A stretch of 64,000 bases of DNA from Cyrtodaria siliqua (taxonomy: Eukaryota; Mollusca; Bivalvia; Adapedonta; Hiatellidae). Positions 1-11,849 of the stretch are shown piece by piece. The translations under genes were made by a program, and so were the position numbers. The notes beneath the pieces were generated by a model, which did not search any database, was not told where the DNA came from, and was given only the letters and a program-made list of their open reading frames with translations. The stretch lies in NCBI GenBank assembly GCA_037043455.1, contig JAWPHD010001434.1, forward strand, positions 186,001 to 250,000, given 5' to 3'. Numbering within the stretch: position 1 is the first letter of the stretch; each line of letters begins with the position of its first letter.

Positions 1-3000
1 GCCACAGGTACGTACTCTCGTGTGCAGGGGTATGATGCCACAGGTACGTACTCTCGTGTGTAGGGATGTGATGCCACAGGTACTTCTCTCGTGTGTAGGG
101 ATGTGACACCACAGGAACGTCTCTCGTGTGTAGGGATGTGACACCACAGGTACGTACTCTCGTGTGTAGGGATTGACGCCACAGGTACGTACTCTCGTGT
201 GTAGGGATGTGACGTCACAGGTACGTCTCTCGTGTGTAGGGATGTGACGCCACAGGCACATACTCTCGTGTGTTTTGTTATGACGCCACAGGTACGTACT
301 CTCGTGTGTAGGGATATGACGCCACAGGTACGTACTCTCGTGTGCAGGGGTATGACGCCACCGGTACGTATTCTCGTGTGTAGGGATGTGACGCCACAGG
401 TACGTCTCTCGTGTGTAGGGATGTGACGCCACAGGTACGTCTCTCGTGCGTAGGGATGTGACGCCACATGTACGTCCTCTCGTGTGTAGTGGCATGACGC
501 CACAGGTAGGTCCTCCCGTTTGTAGGGATGTGACGCCACAGGTACGTACTCTCATGTGTAGGGGTATGACGCCACAGGTACGTACTCTCGTGTTTAGGGA
601 TGTGACGCCACAGGTACGTATTCTCGTGTGTAGGGGTATGACGCCACAGGTACGTACTCTCGTGTGCAGGGGTATGATGCCACAGGTACGTACTCTCGTG
701 TGTAGGGATGTGATGCCACAGGTACGTCTCTCGTGTGTAGGGATGTGACACCACAGGAACGTCTCTCGTGTGTAGGGATGTGACACCACAGGTACGTACT
801 CTCGTGTGTAGGGATTGACGCCACAGGTACGTACTCTCGTGTGTAGGGATGTGACGTCACAGGTACGTCTCTCGTGTGTAGGGATGTGACGCCACAGGCA
901 CATACTCTCGTGTGTTTTGTTATGACGCCACAGGTACGTACTCTCGTGTGTAGGGATATGACGCCACAGGTACGTACTCTCGTGTGCAGGGGTATGACGC
1001 CACAGGTACGTATTCTCGTGTGTAGGGATGTGACGCCACAGGTACGTCTCTCCTGTGTAGGGATGTGACGCCACAGGTACGTCTCTCGTGCGTAGGGGTG
1101 TGACGCCACAGGTACGTACTCTCGTGTTTAGGGATGTGACGCCACATGTACGTCTCTAGTGTGTTGAGGTGTGTCGCCACAGGTACGTCTCTAGTGTGTA
1201 GGGATGTGACGGCACAGGTACGTACTCTCGTGTGTAGAGATGTGACGCCACAGGTACGTCTCTAGTGTGTAGGGATGTGACGCCACAGGTACATACTCGC
1301 GTGTGTAGGGGTATGACGCCACAGGTACGTCTCTCATGTGTAGAGATGTCACACCACAGGTACGTACTCTCGTGTGTAGGGATGTGACACCACAGGTACG
1401 TACTCTCGGGTTTAGTGGTATGACGCCACAGGTACGTACTCTCGTGTGTAGTTGTATGACGCCACAGGTGCGTACTGTCGTGTGTAGTGTTAGGACGCCA
1501 CAGGTACGTAGTCTCGTGTGTAGTGGCATGACGCCATAGGTACGAACTCTCGGGTGTAGTGGTATGACGCCACAGGTGCGTACTCTCGTGTGTAGTGGTA
1601 TGACGCTACAGGTACGTACTCTCGGGTGTAGTGGTATGACGCCACAGGTACGTACTCTCGTGTGTAATGGTATGACGCCACAGGTACGTATTCTTGTGTG
1701 TAGGAATGTGACGCCACAGGTACGTACTCTCGTGAGTAGTGGTATGACGACACAGGTACTTACTCTCGGGTGTAGCGGTATGACGCCATAGGTACGTACT
1801 CTCGTGTGTAGTGGTATGACGCCACAGGTGCGTACTCTCGGGTGTAGTGGTATGACGCCGCAGGTACGTACTCTCGTGTGTAGTGGTATGACGCCACAGG
1901 TACGTACTCTCGGGTGTAGTGGTATGACGCCACAGGTACGTACTCTCGTGTGTAGTGGTATGACGCCACAGGTGCGTACTGTCGTGTGTAGTGTTATGAC
2001 CCACAGGTACGTACTCTCGGGTGTAGTGGTATGACGCCACAGGTACGTACTCTCGGTGTAGTTGTATGACGCCACAGGTACGTACTCTCGTGTGTAGTGG
2101 TATGACGCCACAGGTGCGTACTCTCATATTCAGAGGGTATGACGCCACAGGTACGTACTCTCGGGTGTAGTGGTATGAAGCCACAGGTACGTACTCTCGG
2201 GTGTACTGGTATGACGCCACAGCTATGTACTCTCGTATTTAGTGGTATATGACGCCACAGGTACGTACTCACGTGTGTAGTGGTATGACGCCACAGGTGC
2301 GTACTATCATATTCAGAGGGTATGACGCCACAGGTACGTACTCTACGGTGTAGTGGTATGACGCCACAGGTACGTACTCTCGTGTATAGTGGTATGACGC
2401 CACAGGTACGTACTCACGTGTGTAGTGGTATGACGCCACAGGTGCGTACTCTCATATTCAGAGGGTATGACGCCACAGGTACATACTCTCGTGTGAAGTG
2501 ATATGACGCCACAGGTACGTACTCCAGTGTGCATGGGTATGACGCCACTGGTGCGTACTCTTGTGTTGAGGGTATGACGCCATATGTGCGTACTCTCGTG
2601 TTCAAGGTATGACAATAAATGTCTATACTATCGTGTGCAAGTATATGACGCCACAGGTGCGTACTTTCTTGTTTAGGGATATGAGGCCACAGCTGCGTAC
2701 TTTGTTGTTAGATATGAGGCCAGAGGTGCGTACTTTCTTGTTAGATATGAGGCCACCGGTGCGTACTTTCTTGTTAGATATGAGGCCACAGGTGCGTACT
2801 TTCTTGATTAGGGATGAGACCACTTGTGCGTTCTTTCTTATGTAGGTCGATGATGCCACAGGTACGTACTTTCTTATGCACGTCAATGAAGTTTTAGGTG
2901 CTCACTCTTATGCATATGGTATGGTGCCACCTCAGCGTTTTATCGTGTGCGAGGATATGACGCCATAGGTGAATACACTCATGTACACGGGTATGGCGTC

Positions 3001-3070
3001 ACATGAACGAACTCTCGTGTGCACGGGTATGACGCCACATGTACGTATTCTTATGTGCAGGTGTGTACAT
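1..3070. repeat. 36-bp minisatellite array (truncated by window start)
   Basis: About 85 degenerate head-to-tail units of 35-36 bp carrying the core GCCACAGGTACGTACTCTCG followed by a GTGTGTAGGGATGTGAC-like half. Units become more diverged to the right: from about 2680 to 2870 they shrink to 30-33 bp with TTTCTTGTTAGATATGAGG, and they fade out near 3070. Because 36 is a multiple of 3, long frames stay open on both strands; none looks like a gene. It lies upstream (5') of the visible M13 peptidase exons on the + strand and is probably inside one of that gene's introns, since the exon expected before 4143 is not found in 3070-4142. Confidence 0.95.
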
Positions 3071-4142
3071 TTGTGAACGTGTATGTACTCGAATTAATTC
3101 AACAGTTTTGAATGAACATTCCAGAATCCGTTTTGTTTCCTTCGTCTGTAGTATACCAGACAATTAAGTGTTTTTTTATAATTGCTATTTTGCATTACCT
3201 TTATGATATGCATTACTTACACCAACAAGTATGTGTACTTGTCTGTCTAATTTAGTACTTAGGAAAGAAAACCTTGTTCTTAATTAAGTTTTTGATTCTA
3301 GGCCAAACATAAATTATTTATCATCTTACTTCATAATGATGCAATAAAGAATACATACAGCAGTAGGAATGGCCCCGGACGGGTTTGTTATTTAATCAGG
3401 CAACTATGTTTTACATATATATTTAAACATTCGCACAATAGCAATGGTTCCTCCTAAAAAAAAGCCATATGTGTAGAATGGCTTTGAGTCTTTATGAGGA
3501 AAGATAATTTCACGTAAACCACTGCTCCTGTCACACCGGTATAATCGTCGATTCAGGCACTCCACCTATCTTACTCTTAATGTTATGCATCTCTATGACA
3601 ACGGAAAATTTTCAAAAACTGTAATAGAAGAATACATGTTAAAGATCGTACATAGATGAATATACCTTCAGTACAATAATGATGGGTGAACTTTCCATTA
3701 AAACTAAAATAAAAGCTGTTGTTGTTAACAGTTGCCTATCCGAGCCTCGAAATGACAAATCAACTCACATTCCAGCACGATTCATGAAATACACCGTTAA
3801 CCATATCAAATTTAAACACTGCACACAACGTATAGTCGAAACAATGCATCAATAGACCAAAGATAAATACATACACGTCAATATATTCGCTCCTGCTTTG
3901 CATTCGTGAAAATGTAAAGTTTTCTCACTTCTCGGTGAAATAAAATCTTTGTTATTCACTCTAAAACAACAAATATCCTCTAAATACTGAGAAAATAGTA
4001 TTGCTCGAAAAAGGTTATGGTTTGACAATTTAAAAGTCATTGCAAAACATGTTATATAAAAAGAGTGTTTTTCTCAGAGGGCAATTATCGAATTGCTTCT
4101 ACTAATAGATATTTGTTAAGTTTTGTCAATGTTTATTTCCAG
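3071..4142. other. Intronic AT-rich sequence, no gene seen
   Basis: No exon, repeat array or RNA gene was recognised. I looked here on the + strand for the HExxH exon that should precede the M13 exon at 4143 and did not find it. A polypyrimidine-containing acceptor (TTTATTTCCAG) closes the stretch. Confidence 0.5.
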
Positions 4143-4273
4143 GGAGGTCTTTTGATAAAGATGGGCTCCTCAATAGTTGGTGGAGTGAGTTTTCTCTACA
4201 AAATTTTAACAACAAGACCAAGTGTGCTGTGGACCACTATAGCCAGTTTATAGTTCCTAACATTAATATGAAT
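4143..4273 (+). CDS. M13 metallopeptidase exon A
   Basis: The exon follows the acceptor TTATTTCCAG and ends at the donor AAT|GTAAGTAG. It begins with two bases completing a split codon (xGG) and encodes 43 residues starting RSFDKDG, then SWWSEFS, KTKCAVDHYS and VPNINMN. This matches the M13 segment just after the HExxH zinc site, where family members read GRxFDxxGxxxxWW and then a conserved Cys in KTKC. The reading frame is not the longest open frame at this place, so an ORF-only view misses it. Phase is 1 at the start and 0 at the end. The preceding exon should end with a G and carry HExxH followed by FDD. Confidence 0.9.
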
Positions 4274-4691
4274 GTAAGTAGTTTTTCTATGAGTTTATAT
4301 AAACTCGTTTTTTGTTTCTATAAACAATTTTGAATAGTAAAATATACTTTGGACTAAATACAAAAGCCTAATTTGTCGGATACAAGTCACACAATTAGGG
4401 GAAACAAGTTTAATTATGTGCCTAACAGTTTTAGCATACATTTTGCCAAAGCCTGTTCATTATACTAAATCATGGTACATTCTGTTGTTCGAACAAGTAA
4501 GCCCAATGACCCATTGGGTTAATTTTAATAACACGTCGAACTCCGAGTTGACAGTTTTAACTGATTTTGAGTTTGAAAGATAGTGCTTATTTTAGGAAGT
4601 TACCTCAGTTAGCATATTGTGTTTGCATTCCTTTAGACCTCTGTCTTGTTACTTCTCGAAACCTGGTGGTTTGCCTTTAGACTGACATAGA

Positions 4692-5255
4692 ATAGTAGGT
4701 CGTAAGTATGGAATGCCATGACCGTCTTATGATGTTGCCGAGTAATATATGCAGTGCATTTCCCTTTATATGTGGTAGATCTTTCATGATATGCAGTGCA
4801 TTTTTAATTATATGTGGTAAATAAATCTTTATATGTGGTAGAAAAGTATTTATATGCAGTAGATCAATCATTATTTGCGATAGATAAGTCATTGTATGCA
4901 GTAGATAAACCATTATATGCGGTCCAGTTATCGTTATATGTGGTGTATTTATTACTATATGCAGTAGTTTATCTAATATATGAGGTCCTTTGAACATTAT
5001 ATGAAGTACGTTTGTATTTATATGCAGTGCTTCTATTGACTTTATATGTGGTACATATTCTAGTATACGTGGTGAATACGTCTTTATATTCGGTGGTTTC
5101 AATTGCATTATATTCGGTACAAACGGCTTTATACGTGGTGCATTTCTTGTGATATGCAGTACTTTTTCTATTATATGCGGTGTTTTTTTCATTATGATGA
5201 TGAGATCAATCGGAACACTCGTTTTTTTAAGATGTTACGATTTTATTGGAAATCT
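4692..5255 (-). repeat. Left arm, 21-bp tandem units (inverted)
   Basis: Reads on the minus strand as an open frame (5192 to 4677, 171 codons) of heptapeptide units with the pattern LPHIxxx / ALHIxxx. The frame stays open because 21 is a multiple of 3 and the unit lacks a stop in this frame. Its right-hand counterpart at 6505-7045 keeps the same frame and the same ATG. I do not call it a gene. Confidence 0.8.
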
Positions 5256-6504
5256 AACTAGACTGCTTCACTGCGTATGTCACGTTTCACTCAAACAAGG
5301 AGGAGCAAACAAGCGACAGTCAAACGCCGACTTCTATCGGCCGAAAAAAATCGCTCACGTAAAGCGCATTCCAACTGCGATCATGGTTAAGCATCTCGTC
5401 TGATCTATGTTCTATAAAAAGATATGGCAAGTTGGGCTTTTTCTCAATATTGATTACACAATGCACACGCGTGACATACATAAATAGAGGATATTTGTTG
5501 ATGTGGAGTGAAAAATAGAGAATATTTGTTTCTTTGGAGTAAGTATAGGGTTTAATCCACTATTTCGCAGGAAAGTATATAATAAATGCATACATTACAA
5601 TTACTGAGGAAGTGTACGCGCTAAATACACAATCACTCATTCCCAAGGATAGTCCCCCAAGTTGGTACGTACCATACCAAATTCTGTACCCGGTGTCCTT
5701 ATAAGGAAAGAATGGACTGGTGGCTTCCGTGGGGGTTGGGGTGGGGGGGGGTGTGGTTGTGAACAAAATACATCCACACACACACCCCCAAAGGGATGGT
5801 ATTTTCCTGGTTTTGTGAGAATGTGGTAAGGAAGGTGTTGTTTTTCTTGCGATTGCAGCGGTGAGGATGTGGTGGTGGTGTGTATTTGGGGAGGGTGAGG
5901 GGGGAGGGGAGGGTGAGGCGGGGGCTACACAAATTCCATGAGGGAAGTGTCTGCGGGGGAAATGAGGGGTTAACGAATAAAAACAAACGGGGAAAATCGA
6001 TTCATTGTTCTATCCCCTCCCTAGGAGATCATTTTTAGGGTAATCCCCAATGTTGGTATTATACCAGTTCTGTCTGAAGTCCCTACCCCGATGTCGACGT
6101 TGTTGGTCTAATTCAACTTTTCCACGCAATATCTGTGAAGGAAAATATGTTGAAGGGGATGGTGGTTGGGAAGCGGGGTTCGTGGAGTGTTTTCGAGATT
6201 TTTACCAGGATGGGTTGGAGTATGTTTCGAGATTTTCCAAGGGACTGGGGTGTTATCAAAACAAATGCCATTTTCTAACGCCGATCTAGTCAACGTGTCT
6301 ATGTTTGACCTAATTGTATTCAACAGTTCGTGTTAATATTATTAAAATGAATCCAGTCTTGGTTTGGACTGAAAAAAGTAAGACAGTTTTTGTTCAATTT
6401 ATAAAACTGGAAATCCTCTAATTACGTAACTATAACTTCGCTGTGGGTCTAAATAATCGATAATGACAGCGTTCTATGTGCGGTCGTTTATATTTAAACG
6501 CTGT
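5256..6504. other. Spacer between inverted arms; G-rich tracts
   Basis: No convincing coding sequence. From 5725 to 5960 the + strand is strongly G-rich, with runs of 4-9 G (for example around 5745 and 5887-5925), giving G-quadruplex potential. Two stretches near 5640-5690 and 6035-6080 look like diverged direct copies of each other (both contain a TTGGTA...ATACCA...TTCTG core). Confidence 0.5.
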
Positions 6505-7045
6505 GTAGCAGTCTAAATCGTAACATCTTTAAAAACGAGTGTTCCGATTGATCTCATCATCATAATGAAAAAACCAACGCATATAATAAAAAATGCACCG
6601 CGTATAAAGCCGTTTGTACCGAATATAATGCAATTTAAACCACCGAATATAAAGACGAATCCACCACGTATATTAGAATATGTACCACATATAAAGTCAA
6701 CAGAAGCACTGCATATAAATACAAACGTACTTCATATAATGTTCAAAGGACCTCATATATTAGATAAACTACTGCATATAATAATAAATGCACCACATAT
6801 AACAATAAATGGTCCGCATATAATGGTTTATCTACTGCATACAATGACTTATCTATCTCATATAATGATTAATCTACTGCATATAAATACTTTTCTACCA
6901 CATATAAAGATTTATTTACCACATATAACTAAAAATGCACTGCATATCATGAAATATCTACCACATATAAAGGGAAATGCACTGCATATATTAATCGGCA
7001 ACATCATAAGACAGTCATGGCGTTCCATACGTAAGGACCAACTAT
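6505..7045 (+). repeat. Right arm, 21-bp tandem units
   Basis: Mirror image of the left arm. Its open frame from 6565 encodes the same heptad series (LPHIKIY-type units), running past the repeat to 7149 because of the flanking sequence and overlapping the real M13 exon at 7112 in a different frame, so the C-terminal end of that frame is accidental. Confidence 0.8.
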
Positions 7046-7111
7046 CGGGTTTCGATGGTTTCGCGCTAAACTGTATATGTAATGCTTTGTTATACATGTT
7101 CTCTCTCTCAG

Positions 7112-7177
7112 ATAAATGGACAAATGACGTTAAGCGAGAACATCGCTGATATTGGAGGAATCAAGCTCAGTCATTTG
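7112..7177 (+). CDS. M13 metallopeptidase exon B (ENIAD zinc site)
   Basis: A 66-bp phase 0/0 exon between CTCTCTCTCAG and the donor TTG|GTACGTTG, encoding 22 residues: INGQMTLSENIADIGG followed by IKLSHL. SENIADIGG is the M13 signature in which the Glu is the third zinc ligand (Glu646 in human neprilysin) and the Asp orients an active-site His (Asp650). Both residues are intact, so this part of the active site is unbroken. The long pyrimidine tract directly before the exon is a strong acceptor. The upstream 21-bp-repeat arm ends only about 65 bp away and must leave the branch site usable. Confidence 0.93.
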
Positions 7178-8227
7178 GTACGTTGTTTTGGCAAAGTCTC
7201 AAGCTAGTTCGAAGTAATTTATAATGACAACGAAGGTAGCCAGCATCATTTACCCATATGCATTTATTTCATGTATAGTTGAAAAGGTCTAATACACAGC
7301 GCTGACATAAAATGTGTACATGAGTGCATATTTAAATAGGCGTGCCGTTTTTAACTATATAGGTTATAGGCCAGACGAGCGTACGCGATAGATCGTTGTC
7401 CGTCGTTCGGTGTTGTTATCCACGAGAGATTCCTGTTTACGCAATAGTCGTTCAATTTATACAAAATTTGGTCGTTTATTTAAATAAGACAGCGAAATAG
7501 TTCGATCAAAGCAACAGATTCTTGTAAAACAGACATTGGGCTTGTGAAGTCTGTAAGATTACGTGTACTATACAGATGTTGCATGTGTCAGTACTTACAC
7601 TCGCTATAAATACTCCATACGTATTGCCTTTTATTACGTAAAAAATAAATACAAACGTACAAATACAGTTAGCGTTACATTTCAGTTGGCTTTCGCAAGT
7701 TACCAACTTGGGGTGACGATTTATTTTAAAGTTATCTTCGACGAGATCTAGGAGTTAACCGTTTGAAGGTTTGCTTCATTAAGGTATTGGGAAAGTTTGA
7801 CTTTAAACCACATGCCCTGAAACAAATGTCATCTTGTTAATAAACTAACTTTTAGTAAATTATAAGGAATTTCACTTAGGTACAGTGAATGTTCGATATG
7901 CATACTCGTTATATGTATTACATAGTTATTGCCCTTGCATATGCCGGATAATGTAAGTTTTTGTTGCTTACGCAAAGAGACTATGTTTGACCAAAGTTAT
8001 CGTTAATTTAGAAAAAGACAAATGTCGACATGCAAAATCAATATAGTATTTACATAATTATTGCCCTTTATAAAATAAAATAAACTAAGTTTATTTCAGA
8101 GTGTTTAACAAAGTAAACCTTAGTAAACAGTATCTGACTTGGAACTAAATTTGGGTAAAACGTTTTCATTTTAAAGATGTTGAATGAATCTGACAATGAG
8201 AATAATTGACACATACATTACATTACA
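7178..8227. other. M13 intron, nothing recognised
   Basis: AT-rich intron. Read on both strands; no exon, RNA gene or tandem array was seen. Confidence 0.4.
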
Positions 8228-8482
8228 GCTGAATTAGAATGTACGGCGCACTAACACAGCAATGCCATATGGCGCCAGCAGAAATAAACATTCCAGGTCC
8301 ACCCTCCATTGACATTTAGATGAAACATGCAGCATGTGCCTAGAACCAGTGCACCTGCATAAATGCACGGTTGCTGCAGATTATGTAGTAAACACTTCAT
8401 TTTTCGCTGGAGCTACGATCATTGTTTACGGCCGTCATTCAAGTTGTACCTGAAACACTTCAGGGATCATTGAATTGAACTG
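8228..8482 (+). repeat. Dispersed repeat family R1, copy 1
   Basis: Diverged copy of a roughly 250-360-bp element found five times in the window. Landmarks are GGCGCACTAACAC, ATATGGCGCC, a CTAGAACC block, a GTTGCTGCAGAT block and CGCTGGAGCTACGAT. It ends near TTGAATTGAACTGAA. No coding sequence. Other copies lie at 10345, 13910, 19995 and 31078. Confidence 0.7.
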
Positions 8483-9084
8483 AAGAATTTATTTCAAGAG
8501 GGTAGCCCAGTTAGTAAAATTGCTAATCTTTCCTGAGGCCGTCTTTACAAAGCAACATAGTAAACAATAACATAAATATAAGTGTATAGCATCACAACGA
8601 CATGCAAAATGGAAACTAAAGTTTTCACCAATTATAAACATATATATATTACGATTCAATAACAATTTTAACGATAACAATTTCAGTTATATAGTCCTTG
8701 TTATCCACTTTAGATAATTGTTTGAAGATTTAATGAACATGATACAAATGACACAATGAACATGAACTCGGGGGAATTTTACACCTCTGCAAGGATAAGC
8801 ATCTGTTACAGATGTATGGCAATTATTGTTTCAAGTAATCTGAACGGGGTTGGTTTTTTGTTTGTTAAACGTGTATGGTAGGGCGGGTATGGCGTTAAAC
8901 ATGTTGACTAGCGCACAGTCACAACAGTTGGCAGATCTAACTAAATGTGTTTTAGTTTTTCGAGAAGAACGGCATTTTTGGTGCTGAATTACATTTTATA
9001 AAAGAGTGCCTCTATACCCCGTTTTGCTCCGTGTTGTTTATGAAACGTTATAGGAATGTTGAGCTTTTTTATTTCTATTTTCAG

Positions 9085-9186
9085 GCATACAAGTTGTGGT
9101 TAAACGAACATAATGGAAAAGATGTACGACTGCCAGGATTCTCGAAATACTCTGACGAACAGTTGTTCTTCATCAACACAGCGCAG
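9085..9186 (+). CDS. M13 metallopeptidase exon C
   Basis: A 102-bp phase 0/0 exon after TTTCTATTTTCAG, ending at CAG|GTTATT. It encodes 34 residues: AYKLWLNEHNGKD, then LPGFSKYSDEQLFF and INTAQ. M13 proteins have LPGL...TxEQLFFxxxAQ at this position, the helix that precedes the conserved Trp-Cys. Joined in frame to the exon before (KLSHL|AYKLW) and after (TAQ|LWC). Confidence 0.93.
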
Positions 9187-9494
9187 GTTATTGATACTAA
9201 ATTCTTGATTGAGTTTGTTTCGTAATTTATGAAATGTATTGGAAAAGATGCCAACAAATGTAAAAAGATAAAGAATTGTGTACTAAATAGAATCGGTTGT
9301 TAGTATGTATCATTCAAGAGGTTTCATTTATGTATATATTTACATGTTAGAATAAAGAAAACAGGTCTGACTAATAGATTTCCATTTCACATTGCGTTTA
9401 TTATTACATTATAATGCAATTAAAGACAGTTTTGTTAGACACTTACATTTTTACACTGATATGATAACATAATGGTCCTATATATTCCGTGTAG

Positions 9495-9571
9495 TTATGG
9501 TGTTCAAGATTTACGGACGAAGCCGCCAAGCGAAGTGTTCTCACTAGTGTACATAGTCTGCCAATGATTAG
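9495..9571 (+). CDS. M13 metallopeptidase exon D
   Basis: A 77-bp exon, phase 0 at the start and 2 at the end, between TATTCCGTGTAG and ATTAG|GTACGT. It encodes LWCSRFTDEAAKR followed by SVLTSVHSLPMI and a split Arg codon. The Trp-Cys pair and the His-x5-Arg spacing match His711 and Arg717 of human neprilysin, which stabilise the transition state and bind substrate. The Pro usually following HS is replaced by Leu here. Too short for ordinary ORF calling. Confidence 0.9.
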
Positions 9572-10344
9572 GTACGTATACAATATTTAATTCAAGTAAG
9601 GTGGGTTAGAGGGAATATAATCACCTGGGTAAAACGTCTTAATTTAAAACGCCTTTTTAGCTTCCGATTCAGAAATACTCTTTTAGTTGTATGATAGCAC
9701 AATTTCTGAAATTATTGTGACTGTGAATATTTTAATAGGTTATTAATTTTAACATTAATTTTACGTAATTTCATTGTATCCATCATTGTATCCATAAAAG
9801 TGACAAACTTTAAAAAGTTTACTTATTTGATGATTACATTTTGACTTTTGTCTCTAAAAGTTGTTATAACAGCAAATATTCATATCTCAGTTTATTGTGA
9901 GAGTATTATTTTTTAGTTTCAATACTAACTTAGTGGTTAACCGACTGTTCAACAATTCAATGAACGATAACACCGACATACAAATATACATTCCCGCGAG
10001 CGCATTGTACCATTGTATTATGAAGAATTTAAAGCTATCTAAAACAATGATTGCACTTAATAAACTAGAGACACAACCTGAGTTTGTGTGAAATAAGTGT
10101 AAATATAGTCGATCTAATTGGATTGAAAAGTAGATTAAACACTAACTTCCCAAAAAGCATTTACTTTTCTTTTTGATTGCTTTATTTGTTTAAATGATGT
10201 TGACAGATCTCAAGGTATTACAGTGGCTCGTGCATGTATGACGAAAGAAAATAATACAAATAATCTGGTCCCAGTCATGCATTCAGTTAACATATCCTTT
10301 ATCAGTCAGATATCGGACACGTTTGTCCTACAATCAATTAATTA
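9572..10344. other. M13 intron, nothing recognised
   Basis: Very AT-rich intron sequence. The short open frame beginning near 9897 has no family resemblance that I recognise and no splice context. Confidence 0.4.
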
Positions 10345-10600
10345 TGGATTTACCAAGGGGCAGTCGCTCGCATCAAAAGAGCAGTGGCAGAAAAACAATA
10401 ACGTGGCTCCAGCGTAAATGGAGTTTCTACGATAGAATTTGCTGCAACTCTGCAGTTCAGGGTGAGAAGGTTCTAGGCCCATTTTCCATATTGTATCTCG
10501 ATGTACATGGAAGAAGAGCCTGGCATGTTCATACCTGTCAGGCGCCATATACATTTTTCATGTGTTGGTGCGCCTTAAAATCCCAATTCAATTCAATTGT
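10345..10600 (-). repeat. Dispersed repeat family R1, copy 2 (inverted)
   Basis: Reverse-oriented copy. On the + strand it reads AACGTGGCTCCAGCGTAAATGG, the TGCTGCAACTCTGCAG block, ATGTACATGGA, GGCGCCATATA and GTTGGTGCGCCTTAAAA, ending in an AATTCAATTCAATTG-type tail. Open frames over it are accidental. Confidence 0.8.
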
Positions 10601-10679
10601 CTATTTCTCAAACCCAGGGCGTAATCAGATGTATTCCAAAAGGAAAACAAATTAGAATTGGCGTCCAATAGCCCTTTTA

Positions 10680-11590
10680 GATTTGTCTTATAAGTTACAT
10701 CTGCATGTACAGCTAGAAGATTCTTTAATTCATAAAGACCAAACTGGTTTATTAGCTGGGTATATGGGTGGAAATACTAAATTAGTATATGGTATTATGT
10801 TTTATGCAGAAAAATACAATTTACCTGGGCTACTCCTTCTAATTGACTTTGAAAAAGCGTTTGACTCGCTCGCGTGGGTCTTTATCTCCCAACTTCTATA
10901 ATTTTGACCCTGTCTTTAAAAGTTGGATAAAGGTATTTTACACCAATATAGAATCTTGTTTAATAGTAAATGGCCAACTCTCTGACTGGTTCACTATATA
11001 CATCTAGGTTGTCGTCAGGGCGACCCATTGTCTCCCTGTGTTATTATGCATCTTGTGTGCAGAAATATTGGATGTCTTGATAAGGAATAATATAAATATT
11101 AACGGTTTAAAAATAGCTCCAAAGAACACATAATCATGTAAATTATAAAACTAAAATTGAAGAGATAAAGAAACTTTTGATTAGCTGGTCAAAAAGGATT
11201 CTCTCACCAGTTGGTAAAATTACAGTTATGAAGAGCCTAGCAATTTTAAAAATAACTCATCTAATTTCAGCCTTAACCAACACCACCAACATGATCTACA
11301 TCATGATGTGAGATATAGCATATACAGTTTTCTTTTATAAGTAAAATAAGCACACAATTCATGTCGATATGCATTGAATCATACACAAACATAGTCATAA
11401 TACCTAGAAAAAACGTTCCATCTATTACTTTGTCATGGGTGGAGAATAAGTTAATAATTTACAAAATTATCGCCCTTAAAGAACTCCAAAGAAATTGGCA
11501 GCTCTGTAAACATGTTTTTAAAATTAATACGGTTACGATGCTGTCGCAACCAACTAAAAGTATTAAGAAACAAATCTTACCCATGACCTG
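10680..11590 (+). pseudogene. LINE reverse-transcriptase fossil
   Basis: Degenerate non-LTR retrotransposon in the last M13 intron. From about 10683 an open frame contains HKDQTGLL, then LPGLLLLIDFEKAFDSLAW, which is the RT palm region with the first catalytic Asp (IDFEKAFD). After a stop and frameshift near 10900 the next frame shows SWIKVFYTNIESC and a GCRQGDPLSP block typical of RT. The YADD region is missing, and from about 11155 the downstream KIEEIKKLL...SPVGKITVMKSL segment resumes. Frameshifts, stops and an internal deletion make it inactive. The clade is not certain. Confidence 0.85.
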
Positions 11591-11849
11591 ACGAATTGAT
11601 AGAAAGGAAAATACCCCAGTTAACAACTCTCTCATGTTAATGCAAATTTAACACTTCTGTTACTGTTTTGTATTGTTCATCAATACATGCATACAATATT
11701 GTAAGGTGCAACGGGGGATGGCCCTCCCCGACCCCATGCTTCAATAATGGGGAGAATAAATGGATCACCAAATTGGTGGTTGAAAATTAAAAAACAAAAA
11801 ACATATCCTTTATCATAATCCATTATTTTACTTGTTCTTTTAATATTGT

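Larger units (their letters stand above)
4692..7045. mobile_element. Foldback-like element with 21-bp-repeat arms, in M13 intron
   Basis: Two inverted arms (about 4692-5255 and 6505-7045) are near-identical reverse complements around a 1.25-kb spacer. Each arm is built from roughly 20 imperfect 21-bp units of the type ACCACATATAAAGATTTATT / ACTGCATATAAA, followed by a unique end containing CGGCAACATCATAAGAC. The arms differ by point changes, loss of one 21-bp unit on the right and a ~16-bp gap near the inner end. Drosophila FB elements have this architecture: long inverted repeats made of short tandem repeats. No transposase is seen in the spacer and no target-site duplication was found. The right arm ends about 65 bp before an M13 exon acceptor. 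Confidence 0.75.

Noticed and set aside
1..3070. Cys/His-containing repeat proteins across the first 3 kb
   Set aside because: Frames on both strands come from the 36-bp unit; no unit-independent sequence is coded.
4065..4253. 62-codon open frame over 4143-4253
   Set aside because: The M13 peptidase exon uses a different frame with clear splice sites and family motifs.
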